Origin: Erysipelotrichaceae bacterium
Lineage (GTDB): Bacteria; Bacillota_I; Bacilli_A; Erysipelotrichales; Erysipelotrichaceae
Direction: 5' to 3'
Assembly (NCBI GenBank): GCA_017512885.1
Contig: JAFWEP010000006.1
Location: forward strand, 162,217 to 226,216
DNA length: 64,000 bases
The position numbers were made by a program, and so were the translations under genes. The notes below the pieces were generated by a model that saw nothing but the letters and a program-made list of their open reading frames with translations, did no database searches and was not told where the DNA came from. Of this stretch, positions 58,077-64,000 are shown piece after piece; the first letter of the stretch is position 1; each line of letters opens with the position of its first letter.

Positions 58077-59021
58077 ATGAAGAAGAAGATCATTGCTTCG
58101 GCAGCCCTGATCCCGACAGCCGGTACGGCTGCCGCCGGACTGATGTTTTTTCATAAGAGCTGCGACCGCATCAACGGATGCTGGGGCATCGAGAAAGAAG
58201 ACCGCACACCGGAAGAAGACAAGTATCTGATCTACCGTCCCAAGTTCGAACTGATGCGGGAGAGGATCCGGGTGCTTCCTTACGAGGAAGTCACGATCAC
58301 TTCCTTTGACGGTCTGAAGCTCTATGGGCGTTACTATCATAATCCTCAGGCTAAGAGGGCGGTCCTCTGCGCCCATGGCTACCGTTCCACGGCGATCGGA
58401 GACTTCTATGCCTCCTTTGAACATCTCTATCAGGAAGCATCGCTGCTGCTGATCGATGAAAGGAGCTGCGGGAAGAGCGAAGGGAAATACATCACCTTCG
58501 GTGCACTGGAGAAGAGGGACGTCTGTCAGTGGGCCTTCTGGCTGGATGAGAAGGAAGAGAAGAAACTTCCGATCTATCTCTACGGTGTTTCGATGGGAGC
58601 CACGACCGTCCTTCTGACGAGCGTGATGCTGCTGCCGGAAAACGTGAAGGGGATCCTGGCCGACTGCGGTTTCACTTCTGCAGCGGAGATCCTGAACGAA
58701 GTGTTCATTGACAGTTTCAAGGTGAAGCCGAGGATCATGTTAAGGATCATGGAGATCTATACCCGTTCTCTGGGACATTTCCGGCTGAATGAGGCCGATG
58801 CCCGACGGGCCCTGCTGAGGGCGAAGCTGCCGGTGCGCTTCATGCACGGTACGGACGATGATTTCGTCAATGTACGGCATACGCAGCGCAACTTCGAAGC
58901 CTGCGCCTCCGACAAGGATGTCCTCTGGGTCGAAGGGGCTCCGCATGCCTGCGCAGCCGTAGAAGGCGGAGAGAGGTATCTGGCCTATATCGATAAGTTC
59001 TTTGCGGAAAGGGAAGCATGA
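58077..59021 (+). CDS. Alpha/beta hydrolase, membrane-anchored
   Basis: 314 residues. An N-terminal hydrophobic segment (IIASAALIPTAGTAAAGLMF, about residues 5-24) probably anchors it. The triad is visible as Ser in YLYGVSMGATTV, Asp in MHGTDDDFVN and His in EGAPHACAA; ERSCGKSEG is the oxyanion-side loop. It resembles YqkD/acyl-thioesterase-like (BAAT) hydrolases. Substrate unknown. The stop overlaps the ProX gene start by four bases, giving a unit of at least five genes to 61644. Confidence 0.88.
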   Translation: MKKKIIASAALIPTAGTAAAGLMFFHKSCDRINGCWGIEKEDRTPEEDKYLIYRPKFELMRERIRVLPYEEVTITSFDGLKLYGRYYHNPQAKRAVLCAHGYRSTAIGDFYASFEHLYQEASLLLIDERSCGKSEGKYITFGALEKRDVCQWAFWLDEKEEKKLPIYLYGVSMGATTVLLTSVMLLPENVKGILADCGFTSAAEILNEVFIDSFKVKPRIMLRIMEIYTRSLGHFRLNEADARRALLRAKLPVRFMHGTDDDFVNVRHTQRNFEACASDKDVLWVEGAPHACAAVEGGERYLAYIDKFFAEREA

Positions 59022-59512
59022 ACAGGGAAGAGATCCTGTCTCTGCTGAAAGAGAAGGGCATCACCTATGAACTGCAGGAGCACCCTGCTGCCAAGAATAT
59101 GGAGGAGATCGCATCAGTCGGTCTCCTTTATCCTGAACAGGATGCCAAGAATCTCTTTGTAAGGGATGATAAGAAACATTACTACCTGCTCAGTGTCCGG
59201 GGAGACAAGCGGATCGATCTGAAGCAGTTCCGGAAGCAGGAAGGTCTGCGGACGCTCTCCTTTGCGAAGAGCGAGGAACTGCAGGAGATCCTCTCTCTGT
59301 CGCCGGGAGAAGTGACCCCCCTGGGTGTCCTCAACGATGAAGAGAGAAGGGTGATCGTCTACCTGGATGAGGAGTTCCGGGGAGGCCTCATCGGTGTGCA
59401 TCCCAACGACAATCGGGCGACACTGTGGCTTTCGGCGGCAGATCTGTGTAAACTGATCCTTGGACATGGAAACGAAGTACGCTATGTACCGTTTCAGGAG
59501 AAGAGAAGATGA
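59018..59512 (+). CDS. YbaK/ProX-type aminoacyl-tRNA deacylase
   Basis: 164 residues, the length of the INS superfamily editing domain. The start LLKEKGITYELQEHPAAKNM and core DAKNLFVRDDKKHYYLLSVR with the essential Lys, then EVTPLGVLNDEERRVIVYLD, match PrdX/ProX proteins that clear mischarged Ala-tRNA(Pro). It acts in trans because it is separate from ProRS. Four-base overlaps on both sides indicate coupled translation. Confidence 0.93.
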   Translation: MNREEILSLLKEKGITYELQEHPAAKNMEEIASVGLLYPEQDAKNLFVRDDKKHYYLLSVRGDKRIDLKQFRKQEGLRTLSFAKSEELQEILSLSPGEVTPLGVLNDEERRVIVYLDEEFRGGLIGVHPNDNRATLWLSAADLCKLILGHGNEVRYVPFQEKRR

Positions 59513-60063
59513 GTGAGAAAAAGAATCTGTGGTTCGATATGGACGGGGTCATGACGATCTATGACTACGATCTGTATGTGCCGAAAAAAGCCGGAGAGAC
59601 TCCGCGCTTCCTGCAGCCGCGCAGTCATGTCTTTGCCTCGCTGGCGGAGAATGAAGCGTTGATGAAAGCCTTCGATCTGCTGTATAAGAAGTATAGAGGT
59701 TCTGAAGAAGTTTCGGTCAATGTCCTCACCAGCATTCCGGTAGGTCTGCTGCAGGCGGAACATACGCTGGATAAGTATCAGTGGTGTCTGGACCATATCC
59801 CGGACTTTTCTGCCGAGGACTTCTATTGCGTGTCAGTCCCGAAGCACGATGCGGTCATCGATTTTCTCTGGCCTCTGACGAAGAATGAGATCCTGGTCGA
59901 TGATTATCCCAGGAATCTGGCCAACTGGACCAAGCGGGGCGGAACGGCCGTCAAATGCGTCAACGGCATCAATTCCTACAGTGATCTTTATCCCTGCATC
60001 GATACGAGATGGGAAGCAGAAAAGATCGTTGAGACACTGGAGGCATTACTGAAAACGATATAG
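59509..60063 (+). CDS. HAD-family 5'-nucleotidase-like protein (NT5C type)
   Basis: 184 residues. Motif I is LWFDMDGVMTIYD, and the tail has ILVDDYPRNLANW (motif IV) and a Lys in SVPKHDAV. This small-cap arrangement is typical of the NT5C/deoxyribonucleotidase-like group. Probably dephosphorylates a small phosphorylated compound. Overlaps ProX by four bases. Confidence 0.82.
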   Translation: MSEKKNLWFDMDGVMTIYDYDLYVPKKAGETPRFLQPRSHVFASLAENEALMKAFDLLYKKYRGSEEVSVNVLTSIPVGLLQAEHTLDKYQWCLDHIPDFSAEDFYCVSVPKHDAVIDFLWPLTKNEILVDDYPRNLANWTKRGGTAVKCVNGINSYSDLYPCIDTRWEAEKIVETLEALLKTI

Positions 60064-60074
60064 GAGGGGGAACT

Positions 60075-60947
60075 ATGTTCAACGAAAGCTATGTCCTGAA
60101 TAACGGTGTATCGATCCCGAAGCTGGGTCTGGGGACCTGGCAGATGCGGGAAGGGAAGTGTCTGACTGCCGTCAGCAATGCCTTGGCCATGGGCTACCGG
60201 CATATCGATACGGCAGAAGCCTACAAGAATGAGATGGAAGTGGGGATCGCCGTCCGGGCATCGGCTCTGCCGCGGGAAGAGATCTTCATCACTACCAAGC
60301 TGGATTCTTCGGTCAAGGACTATGAAAAGGCAAAGGAATACATCGAAGAGTCCCTGCATGTGCTGGGACTGGACTATATCGACCTGATGATCATCCATTC
60401 TCCCCAGCCCTGGACGGAAGTTAATGTCTCGGATTACCGTTATCCGGAAGGCAATGTCGCTGCCTATAAGGCGCTGGAAGACTACTACAAGGCCGGGAAG
60501 ATCCGGGCCATCGGCGTCTCCAACTTCCGGATCGAAGACCTCGAGAACATCCTCGCTCACTGCGAAGTCGTACCGGCTGTCAACCAGATCCTCTGCCATA
60601 TCTCCAATACGCCTTTAGAACTGATCGAATACTGCCAGCAGAAGGGGATCCTGATCGAGGCCTACTCGCCGATCGCCCACGGTGAGATCCTGCAGAACGA
60701 AAAGATCGCCGCAATGGCGAAGAAATATAAGGTCAGCGTTGCCCGGCTGTGCATCCGTTACTGTCTGCAGTTAGGGGCGGTAGCGCTGCCGAAGGCATCT
60801 TCCCGGGATCATCTTTCCGAGAATGATGACCTGCATTTTACGATCAGTGCGGAAGATATGCAGATACTGAAGGATTTTGAACCGATCAGAGACTATGGGG
60901 AATCGAGCCGGTTCCCGGCATTCGGAGGAAGGAAACTTGAATACTGA
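60075..60947 (+). CDS. Aldo/keto reductase
   Basis: 290 residues. NADPH-dependent barrel with HIDTAEAYKNEMEVG (Asp and Tyr), IFITTKLDSS (Lys), LMIIHSPQP (His) and SLHVLGLDYIDL. This gives the Asp-Tyr-Lys-His tetrad. Reduces an unknown carbonyl compound. RBS AGGAGGGGGAAC. Overlaps the TTG-started gene that follows by 11 bases. Confidence 0.95.
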   Translation: MFNESYVLNNGVSIPKLGLGTWQMREGKCLTAVSNALAMGYRHIDTAEAYKNEMEVGIAVRASALPREEIFITTKLDSSVKDYEKAKEYIEESLHVLGLDYIDLMIIHSPQPWTEVNVSDYRYPEGNVAAYKALEDYYKAGKIRAIGVSNFRIEDLENILAHCEVVPAVNQILCHISNTPLELIEYCQQKGILIEAYSPIAHGEILQNEKIAAMAKKYKVSVARLCIRYCLQLGAVALPKASSRDHLSENDDLHFTISAEDMQILKDFEPIRDYGESSRFPAFGGRKLEY

Positions 60948-61644
60948 AGAAAGATGCAGAGTGATCTGCCACATGTATGTATCGATCGACGGGAAGATCG
61001 ACGGTTCCTACATGGAGGAAGACGACCGCAGCGATTCCAGAGACTTCTATGACGAAGCGATCTGGCAGATGGGCAATGCCAACGGCAACGGCCGGGTCAC
61101 GGCAGAGATGTATTTTGCGGACCATAAGATCGATTATTCCGTTTATGAAGGAAGGGAAGTTCCGGAAGGAGACTTTGTCTGTCGGGACGAACGTTACTGG
61201 GTGATCTTTGACCGCAGCGGACGCTGCAACTGGCTGCAGAACAGGCTGGAGTACGGCGGGAAGGAAGCCCGGGTGGTGATGGTGCTGACGGAAAAGGTCC
61301 GTAAGGAATACCTGGCTTATCTGCGGGAGGAAGAGATCCCCTATCTCCTGTGCGGGAAGGATGATCTCGATCTTTCTTTGGCAATGAGGAAATGCAGACA
61401 GCTGCTGGGCATCGATACCCTGGTATTGACCGGCGGAGCCGTCATCAACGGCGCTTTCTTCAAGGCCGGACTGATCGATGAGATCTCGCTGGTCATCGCT
61501 CCCTATATCGAAGGGAATGCGAAGGAAAAGAATTTCCTGGATACCCTGGGAAGCTATGTGGATACCCGTTACCGTTTCAGGGATCTGCAGAGATTCGAAG
61601 ACGGCGGGGTACAGTTACTGTTTGAAAAAGAAAATGAGGGATGA
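60937..61644 (+). CDS. RibD C-terminal-like (dihydrofolate reductase-type) reductase
   Basis: 235 residues from TTG 60937, eight bases after GGAGG; earlier in-frame ATGs lie inside the aldo/keto reductase gene without an RBS. The fold is indicated by CHMYVSIDGKIDG, ARVVMVLTEKVRKEYL, LLGIDTLVLTGGAVINGAFF and LIDEISLVIAPYIEGN, matching the reductase half of RibD. No deaminase domain is present. May reduce a pterin or riboflavin precursor, or a different NADPH substrate. Confidence 0.9.
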   Translation: MNTEERCRVICHMYVSIDGKIDGSYMEEDDRSDSRDFYDEAIWQMGNANGNGRVTAEMYFADHKIDYSVYEGREVPEGDFVCRDERYWVIFDRSGRCNWLQNRLEYGGKEARVVMVLTEKVRKEYLAYLREEEIPYLLCGKDDLDLSLAMRKCRQLLGIDTLVLTGGAVINGAFFKAGLIDEISLVIAPYIEGNAKEKNFLDTLGSYVDTRYRFRDLQRFEDGGVQLLFEKENEG

Positions 61645-61655
61645 TCCCTCATTTT
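61631..61655. terminator. Bidirectional terminator between convergent genes
   Basis: AAAATGAGGGA-TGA-TCCCTCATTTT perfect stem with TT/T-rich flanks on both strands; it contains the stop codon of the + strand gene and overlaps the end of gtrA-like gene. Confidence 0.92.
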
Positions 61656-62050
61656 TTAAAGACGATGAACTTGGAGATGAAGTAGTTGCTGAGGATGACC
61701 AGGAACTGGGCGATGAATTTGACCCAGAGGTCTTCGACATGCAGGAGGTCGATGCCGACATAGAGGATCGCTTCCTCTAAGAAGAAGGTCACTACTCTGC
61801 CGCCGATGAAGGAGATGAATTCCTTCAGCAGTTCCCCGCTGCCGGAAGTCTTCTTCTCAAAGACGAAGAGCTTGTTGACGATATAGGCGAAGAGGACGGC
61901 GATGATCGTGGAAGGGATATTGGCGACGGTCCCGGTCAGTTTGCAGACACTGTTGAAGAACCAGAAGGAGACCATCGAGACCACAAAGGTGCAGCCGCCG
62001 AAGAAGAGATAAGAGATCTGTTCTCTGTATTTCAGGAATAAGGCTTTCAT
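61649..62050 (-). CDS. GtrA-family membrane protein
   Basis: 133 residues, four helices. ISYLFFGGCTFVVSMVSFWF, STIIAVLFAYIVNKLFVFEK and the ending FVILSNYFISKFIVFKK are the GtrA pattern. Members flip or transfer undecaprenyl-linked glucose or act in teichoic-acid and exopolysaccharide decoration. A matching GtrB-like GT2 is at 28599. Monocistronic on the minus strand. Confidence 0.92.
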   Translation of the reverse strand: MKALFLKYREQISYLFFGGCTFVVSMVSFWFFNSVCKLTGTVANIPSTIIAVLFAYIVNKLFVFEKKTSGSGELLKEFISFIGGRVVTFFLEEAILYVGIDLLHVEDLWVKFIAQFLVILSNYFISKFIVFKK

Positions 62051-62079
62051 ACCTGTTCATTATACCTGATTCCGGAAAG

Positions 62080-62106
62080 AAGAAAAGACCTGCTTCATGC
62101 AGGTCT
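62080..62106 (-). terminator. Terminator of the nitrilase-family gene
   Basis: On the minus strand AGACCTGC-ATGAA-GCAGGTCT is followed by TTTTCTT; the stem begins at the stop codon. Confidence 0.88.
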
Positions 62107-62924
62107 CAGCTCCGGCTGACGCGCTCGGCGAGCGCGGTACCGCTGTCGGCGGCCGGCAGTACCTCAATGTCGATGACCCGGGTGCAGACGGCATCTTCCC
62201 CGTAGGGAAGGACGGTCTTCAGTTTCCCATCACTGTCATAAGCGATGGAATTTCCGATCGCCTTCCAGCCTTTCCAGGGACCGGCACTGAGTTCTCCGGT
62301 GTTGCTGCAGCCGATCACCGGGATCCCATAGAGGGATGAGATCAGCTGATAGGGCTCATGCCATTCCGCACCGTAGGGATCCTTCTGCGGATCCCGCTGC
62401 GGCGTTACTGCCCAGGAGCAGGGAGACAGGATCATCCGCGCCCCCATCCGGGCCAGCGCATGCGCCAGTGAAAGACTGTTCATGAAGTTGTCGGCACAGA
62501 TATCGATGCCGATCCGACCGAAGGGAGTATCGGCTGTACCCAGCCGGTCGCCGGGCGTATAGACATCTTCTACCCCGGTCAGGATGTTGATCTTGCGGTG
62601 CTTGAGAAGGATCTCCCCCTCCGAAGAGATCAGCAGAGCGGCATTGCAGGCGTCCTCTCCGCTCTTTTCGGTCAGACCGCTGACGAGCCAGACGCCGTTC
62701 TCTTTGGCGAGCGCACAGAGCCGATCACTGACGAGGCCGGGGATCGGTGCTGCCAGTTCTTTGGCCCGCGGGTTGGCCCAGCCCAGGTCCAGCGCCTCCG
62801 GCAGGAGGCAGATCTCTGCCCCCTGTGCAGCCGCTTCCCGGACAGCTTCCGCAGCCCGCTGCAGATTCCCCTCACAGTCATCGTATACGACGCGGATCTG
62901 ACACATGCCCGTCTTGACTTTCAT
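62106..62924 (-). CDS. Carbon-nitrogen hydrolase (nitrilase superfamily)
   Basis: 272 residues from ATG 62924 (GAAAGGAGACGAT upstream on the minus strand; a longer frame is open but lacks an RBS). The catalytic Glu is in ICLLPEALDLGW, Lys in LKHRKINIL and Cys in GIDICADNF, with HEPYQLIS downstream. It is an amidase or carbamylase-type enzyme; the substrate is not evident. It may be transcribed with the CW_7 gene upstream on the same strand. Confidence 0.92.
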   Translation of the reverse strand: MKVKTGMCQIRVVYDDCEGNLQRAAEAVREAAAQGAEICLLPEALDLGWANPRAKELAAPIPGLVSDRLCALAKENGVWLVSGLTEKSGEDACNAALLISSEGEILLKHRKINILTGVEDVYTPGDRLGTADTPFGRIGIDICADNFMNSLSLAHALARMGARMILSPCSWAVTPQRDPQKDPYGAEWHEPYQLISSLYGIPVIGCSNTGELSAGPWKGWKAIGNSIAYDSDGKLKTVLPYGEDAVCTRVIDIEVLPAADSGTALAERVSRS

Positions 62925-62997
62925 ATCGTCTCCTTTCGAAAAAACAGTGTTGTTCTCGGAACAGCACTGTTTCATTTTCGGTATATCCGATGAGGAA

Positions 62998-63654
62998 CTA
63001 TTTCAGCAGTTCGTTGACCTTGGCCTGAACGGCAGCGTAGTCATAGCCGGCTTTGGCCAGAGCGGCTTTTCTCTCTTCGCCGTTGCCCCATTTGCCCTGG
63101 ATGACTTCCTTGGCAACTTCTTCGATGGACTTGCCGCCTGCTGCCGGTTTACCGGCCAGCAGTTCGTTGACTCTGGCCTGGACCTTGGCATAGTCATAGC
63201 CGGCCTTGGCCAGTGCAGCTTTTCTCTCTTCGCCGTTGCCGTACTTGCCGGCGATGACGTCTTTCGCTACTGCATCCAGATTGTTGCCGCCGAGCAGTTC
63301 GTTGACCTTGGCCTGAACTTCATCATAGTTGAAGCCGGCTTTGGAGAGAGCGATCTTTCTGTCTTCACCATTGCCGTACTTGCCGGCGATGACTTCCTTG
63401 GCAACTTCTTCAACGCTCTTGCGGGCACTTGTCGCAACGGTCGTAGTGGTCGGCTTGACAGTGGTCGTAGCAGCCGGTTTGACGGTCGTCGTTGCAGCCG
63501 GTTTGACAGTGGTGGTCGCCGGCTTGACGGTGGTCGTGGCCGGTTTGACGGTCGTCGTTGCAGCCGGTTTTACAGTCGTGGTAGTCGTGGTGGTAGTGGT
63601 GGTCTCTTTCTTTTCATCCTTACTCTTGATGCCTAAGATCTCTTTCCATCCCAT
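62998..63654 (-). CDS. Triple CW_7 repeat protein with Thr-rich linker
   Basis: 218 residues. After MGWKEILGIKSKDEKKE comes a run of Thr and ATTTVKP-type repeats (about 18-75). Three ~42-residue CW_7 domains follow, each with the pattern AKEVIAGKYGNGEERKAALA then YDYxxVQAxVNELL; the domains begin near 79, 126 and 174. CW_7 (Cpl-7 type) modules bind the GlcNAc-MurNAc-dipeptide of peptidoglycan and are normally attached to lysozymes with a signal peptide or holin route. Here there is no catalytic domain and no visible signal peptide. It may be a cell-wall adaptor, a phage-lysin remnant, or be exported by an unusual route. Confidence 0.88.
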   Translation of the reverse strand: MGWKEILGIKSKDEKKETTTTTTTTTTVKPAATTTVKPATTTVKPATTTVKPAATTTVKPAATTTVKPTTTTVATSARKSVEEVAKEVIAGKYGNGEDRKIALSKAGFNYDEVQAKVNELLGGNNLDAVAKDVIAGKYGNGEERKAALAKAGYDYAKVQARVNELLAGKPAAGGKSIEEVAKEVIQGKWGNGEERKAALAKAGYDYAAVQAKVNELLK

Positions 63655-63776
63655 ATTATGAAATACCTCCTTTTGGTTACCTCTATTTTACCACTATCCT
63701 GCTGAAGTGTGCGTACCGTCATCTGTAGGAATACATTTTTTTCATTGCATACAAGAAAATATGTTAGAATATCCCT
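63655..63776. promoter_or_regulatory. Divergent region between the CW_7 gene and the right-edge RNA
   Basis: Minus-strand RBS AAAGGAGGTATTTC sits by the CW_7 start. On the plus strand an extended -10 TGTTAGAAT (63762-63770) with TTCATT 18 bases upstream could start the structured transcript. No gene. Confidence 0.5.
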
Positions 63777-64000
63777 GTTCCTGCAGGAAGCAGGACAGGA
63801 TCCTGAAGGGTCTTATATGTGGACAGAAGGACACGGAAGACAGCAGAAGCTGTCAGAGTGCCTTTTAGTACGGTATAAGTGTAGTCGGTGAGATTATCAT
63901 CCGGATAGTCAGCCAGCTGCACTTATTTTAAGATAAGGGGGTCAGTAATCCGGCCTGGCGTGTGCCTTTTGGAGAAACAGCGTCCGTATAAGAAACTGCC
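63774..64000 (+). ncRNA. Candidate structured RNA or leader, cut by the window edge
   Basis: The 227 bases to the window end lack a convincing gene but fold readily. CCTGTTCCTGC/GCAGGACAGG with AGGAA loop (63774-63799, one bulge); GACAGC-AGAA-GCTGTC (63839-63854); and a long composite helix closed by AAGTGTAG/CTGCACTT (63877-63924) with GATTATC-ATCC-GGATAGTC on top. A promoter-like element stands just upstream. I compared it mentally with T-box, 6S, tmRNA, RNase P, SRP and common riboswitches and found no clear match. It could be an independent ncRNA or the 5' leader of a gene beyond the edge. Confidence 0.45.

Noticed and set aside
1..64000. CRISPR array, rRNA, tRNA, insertion sequence or prophage genes
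   Set aside because: No regularly spaced repeat array, no cloverleaf or rRNA segments, and no transposase, integrase or phage structural motifs were recognised on either strand. A tRNAscan or Rfam run could still reveal something short.
63890..64000. 6S RNA, T-box, SRP or RNase P assignment for the right-edge structure
   Set aside because: Diagnostic sequences (GAGGAAAGUCC of RNase P, UGGUACCGCG of T-box, GGAAGCAGCC-like SRP core) are missing in the visible part.

Overview
The window reads as the chromosome of an anaerobic, fermentative low-to-mid GC Bacillota. The evidence is AGGAGG ribosome sites, a T-box leader, CcpA-type cre-like operators, a PyrR-type attenuator, pyruvate phosphate dikinase, PduL/AckA energy conservation and no respiratory genes. 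A gut Erysipelotrichia-like host is possible but unproven from sequence alone. Genes are densely packed, mostly on the + strand, often overlapping by 1-20 nt. No rRNA, tRNA, insertion sequence, prophage or CRISPR array was seen.

Layout. 1-10.8 kb: a catabolic cluster with a divergent class III CoA-transferase (cut by the window edge), two SLC13-type carboxylate transporters, a DUF35-fused HMG-CoA-synthase-like protein without the catalytic Cys, an SCP2-type thiolase, a second CoA-transferase, two paralogous alpha/beta hydrolases (one lacking its nucleophile), an SCP2-like protein and a muconate-lactonizing-type enolase-superfamily enzyme. The gene types resemble the lower beta-ketoadipate route but without oxygenases. 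10.8-16.2 kb: thioesterase, DUF1847, an old-yellow-enzyme/dienoyl-CoA reductase, then PduL and acetate kinase, which could turn the acetyl-CoA formed into ATP. 16.2-18 kb: a C-S lyase/peroxiredoxin fusion. 18-20.1 kb: lactate permease with a 51-residue two-helix microprotein. 20.2-30.8 kb: a YedE-like membrane protein, a cytidylate-kinase-like protein, a glutathione peroxidase/OhrR-type pair, PpdK, an aminopeptidase-like hydrolase, a Sel1-like protein, a GT2 glycosyltransferase, AcpS and a membrane protein.

30.8-38.3 kb: LOG protein and GdhA (minus), an S9 peptidase, a glutaredoxin-like protein, two MBL hydrolases, MazG, DUF1653 and a YjjG-type phosphatase. 38.3-42.9 kb: a T-box leader, a tetra-arginine short ORF, an amino-acid ABC transporter whose binding protein appears circularly permuted, and an M14 carboxypeptidase. 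42.9-46.9 kb: TauE/SafE exporter, small Zn-ribbon and membrane proteins, an AT-richer AAA/DUF4143 ATPase behind direct repeats, and an iron alcohol dehydrogenase. 46.9-51.4 kb: a pyrimidine operon with a three-state attenuator, starting with an SLC1 symporter followed by pyrK-pyrD-pyrF-pyrE; pyrB, pyrC and carAB are not here, so orotate or dihydroorotate uptake is an attractive idea.

51.4-64 kb: a lipoprotein, a GT-C-like membrane protein, a small alarmone synthetase, then an orphan YwqJ-type deaminase toxin with a putative immunity gene lying between two 157-bp direct copies of the 3' end of the neighbouring CocE/NonD hydrolase gene. After these come hydrolases, a ProX-type editing protein, an aldo/keto reductase, a RibD-like reductase, GtrA, a nitrilase-family amidase, a triple CW_7 repeat protein and, at the right edge, an uncharacterised structured RNA or leader.

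The most unusual items are the permuted binding protein, the toxin-immunity cassette inside a gene-end duplication, the orotate-uptake-like pyr operon, and the anaerobic muconate/beta-ketoadipate-like cluster.
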